Shown: one piece after another, positions 37,730-39,514 of the stretch
How positions within the stretch are numbered: position 1 is the first letter of the stretch
Layout: each line of letters opens with the position of its first letter
From: an uncultured Bacilli bacterium
Lineage (GTDB): Bacteria; Bacillota_I; Bacilli_A; RF39; UBA660
Reading direction: 5' to 3'
Assembly: GCA_947624565.1 (NCBI GenBank)
Contig: CANQKX010000012.1
Location: 1-39,514, forward strand
DNA length: 39,514 nucleotides
Position numbers and translations under genes: made by a program
The notes under the pieces: generated by a model
Databases searched by the model: none
Told to the model about the DNA's origin: nothing
What the model saw: only the letters and a program-made list of their open reading frames with translations

Positions 37730-39514
37730 CTATTCTACTCTAAGAGATTCAACTGGATTCTTTTTGCTTGCTATTTTAGCTGGTATAAATCCCCCAATTG
37801 TAGTTAATATAATACTTATAATTATTAATATAATTGCATGAGTTACATTTAATTTTGCAACATTTGGTAATTCAGATAAATTTTCTATAATGTTATTTAT
37901 TGGTATAGTCAATAATCTAGCACCTACTATACCTATTAAACCAGATGTTAATCCTATTATAAATGTTTCTGCATTAAATACCCTAGTTATATCTTTCTTT
38001 CTCGCACCTATTGCTCTTAAGATACCAATTTCTTTTGTCCTTTCAAGTACTGATATATATATTATTATACCTATCATTATAGTAGATACTATCAATGATA
38101 TAGCAGAAAATGCAATTAATACAATAGTAATAGCATCCATTATAGATGATGACATTGTTGTAATTAACTTTGCTTGATCTATATACATTATTTTTTCTTT
38201 TTCATCTTTATCATCATTATATTTATCTAAATATTCAAGAATTTTGTCTTTACCATCAAAATCTTTAGGATATATATTAATCATATAAGCAGGCATATCA
38301 TCACCCATATATGACAATATTTCATTTTTTGCCTTTACTCCTTCTTTGGTACTTAAATCAAATTTTTCTAATGTTAATACATTATAATCTTTACTTTCTT
38401 GAAATTTAACTATATTAGAATTTTTATTTTTTTCTATTATATAATCCATCAAAGATTTAGTATACATAATTCCGCTACCTGACATTTTTGCAAATTCACT
38501 ATCTTCTTTACCTCTTATTATACCTGATATTTTTAATGTTACTGCATTTGGTGAATTATATAAATCTTCATTTATACTTTTAACTGTAAATATTTGACCA
38601 TTTTGCATATAATAATCATCATTTAATATTAATTTAAATTCCATATTTGATAATTCATTAAAATCAATTTTGTCTTTATCATATTCCAACATTTTAAATA
38701 TAGATTCATTTATTCTATTTTTAGAATCAACTAAAAGTAATAATTCTTCCTTATCTTTTGGCATACTTCCATATATTAATTCAAAATTATCATTTATAAC
38801 CTGTGATATAGTTCCATTTAAACTAGTAGGTATTTGAGAAAATCCTTGATTGAAAGTAACTTTTTTTATTTTATTATCTGTTTTTGTATATAAATTTAAA
38901 TCAGTAATTCTTTGATATGAAATAGCACCAATTAACTGTTTATCTATACTTTCTATATAATTCATATAATCATTTGTAATATTATTTTCATGTACTAAGT
39001 TAGTCATTGTTTTTTCTTGATATATTTCATTTTTATCTGTATATTCTTCTAAATTATCATTATCACTTGTAAAGGTATCTTCAGTTAAATTCATAGATTG
39101 TTCTCCTATAATAATAGGAGCTTGTGATAAAGTATCTTTTTCAAACTTATCTATTTGTATTTGGAAACCATTAGATAATGATAAAATAAGGGCAATTCCC
39201 ATTATACCTATACTAGATGCAAAAGCAGTTAATAAAGTTCTACCTTTTTTAGTTAAAATATTATTAAACGATAGCTTAAGTGCTGTAAAAAAACTCATAG
39301 AAGTTTTATTTAATTTATATTCTTCTTTTTCTTCTTCATCACTAAGTACATTAGTATCGTTAAGTATTTCTCCATCTTTTATAGTAATAATTCTTGATGA
39401 ATAAACTTTTGCAAGTTCTGGATTATGAGTTACCATAATTACTAACTTATCTTTTGCTATTTCTTTTATAAGTTCCATAATCTGCGTACTTGTTTTAGAA
39501 TCAAGTGCTCCTGT
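37730..39514 (-). CDS. ABC transporter ATPase-permease fusion (MacB/FtsX-like), partial at the window edge
   Basis: Frame stays open to 39514 (TGALDSKTSTQIMELI... D-loop region, VMVTHNPELA H-loop), then MacB/FtsX permease with ILRAIGARKKDI. Confidence 0.88.
   Translation of the reverse strand, partial: TGALDSKTSTQIMELIKEIAKDKLVIMVTHNPELAKVYSSRIITIKDGEILNDTNVLSDEEEKEEYKLNKTSMSFFTALKLSFNNILTKKGRTLLTAFASSIGIMGIALILSLSNGFQIQIDKFEKDTLSQAPIIIGEQSMNLTEDTFTSDNDNLEEYTDKNEIYQEKTMTNLVHENNITNDYMNYIESIDKQLIGAISYQRITDLNLYTKTDNKIKKVTFNQGFSQIPTSLNGTISQVINDNFELIYGSMPKDKEELLLLVDSKNRINESIFKMLEYDKDKIDFNELSNMEFKLILNDDYYMQNGQIFTVKSINEDLYNSPNAVTLKISGIIRGKEDSEFAKMSGSGIMYTKSLMDYIIEKNKNSNIVKFQESKDYNVLTLEKFDLSTKEGVKAKNEILSYMGDDMPAYMINIYPKDFDGKDKILEYLDKYNDDKDEKEKIMYIDQAKLITTMSSSIMDAITIVLIAFSAISLIVSTIMIGIIIYISVLERTKEIGILRAIGARKKDITRVFNAETFIIGLTSGLIGIVGARLLTIPINNIIENLSELPNVAKLNVTHAIILIIISIILTTIGGFIPAKIASKKNPVESLRVE

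Noticed and set aside
1-39514. tRNA, rRNA or insertion-sequence elements
   Set aside because: None recognised by eye on either strand; a tRNAscan/ISfinder run would be needed to exclude small or degenerate copies.

Overview
This is a 39.5 kb, very AT-rich, mostly minus-strand chromosomal segment of an apparently spore-forming Firmicute. Family calls come from reading the sequence; no database search was run. The housekeeping and sporulation background includes dnaG-rpoD-trmK with a VrrA/YqfQ-like gene, yqeG/yqeH, prsW-like, spoIIGA-sigE, fmt, rseP, cdsA, rnc, yidD, ylmC/ymxH-like, sigG, a YlbJ-like gene and a compact type IV pilus/competence-type cluster. The accessory highlight is a surface-fibre locus at about 15.6-28.3 kb. 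It holds three TasA/CalY-like subunits, each with its own promoter; a SipW-type (ER-type, Ser/His) signal peptidase with a multi-TM N-terminal extension; a DUF5305-like double-TM protein; a 2229-aa repeat protein that begins with a TasA-like domain and ends in a phage tail-fibre-like tip with HxH motifs; and two short secreted proteins that are little more than that tip. My main proposal is a Gram-positive fibre capped by exchangeable phage-derived receptor-binding tips. Other points of interest are two perfect palindromes with a shared 14-bp core in divergent intergenic regions, a hairpin overlapping the sigG ribosome-binding site, and a ZnuA-like lipoprotein that seems to have lost its metal-ligand histidines.
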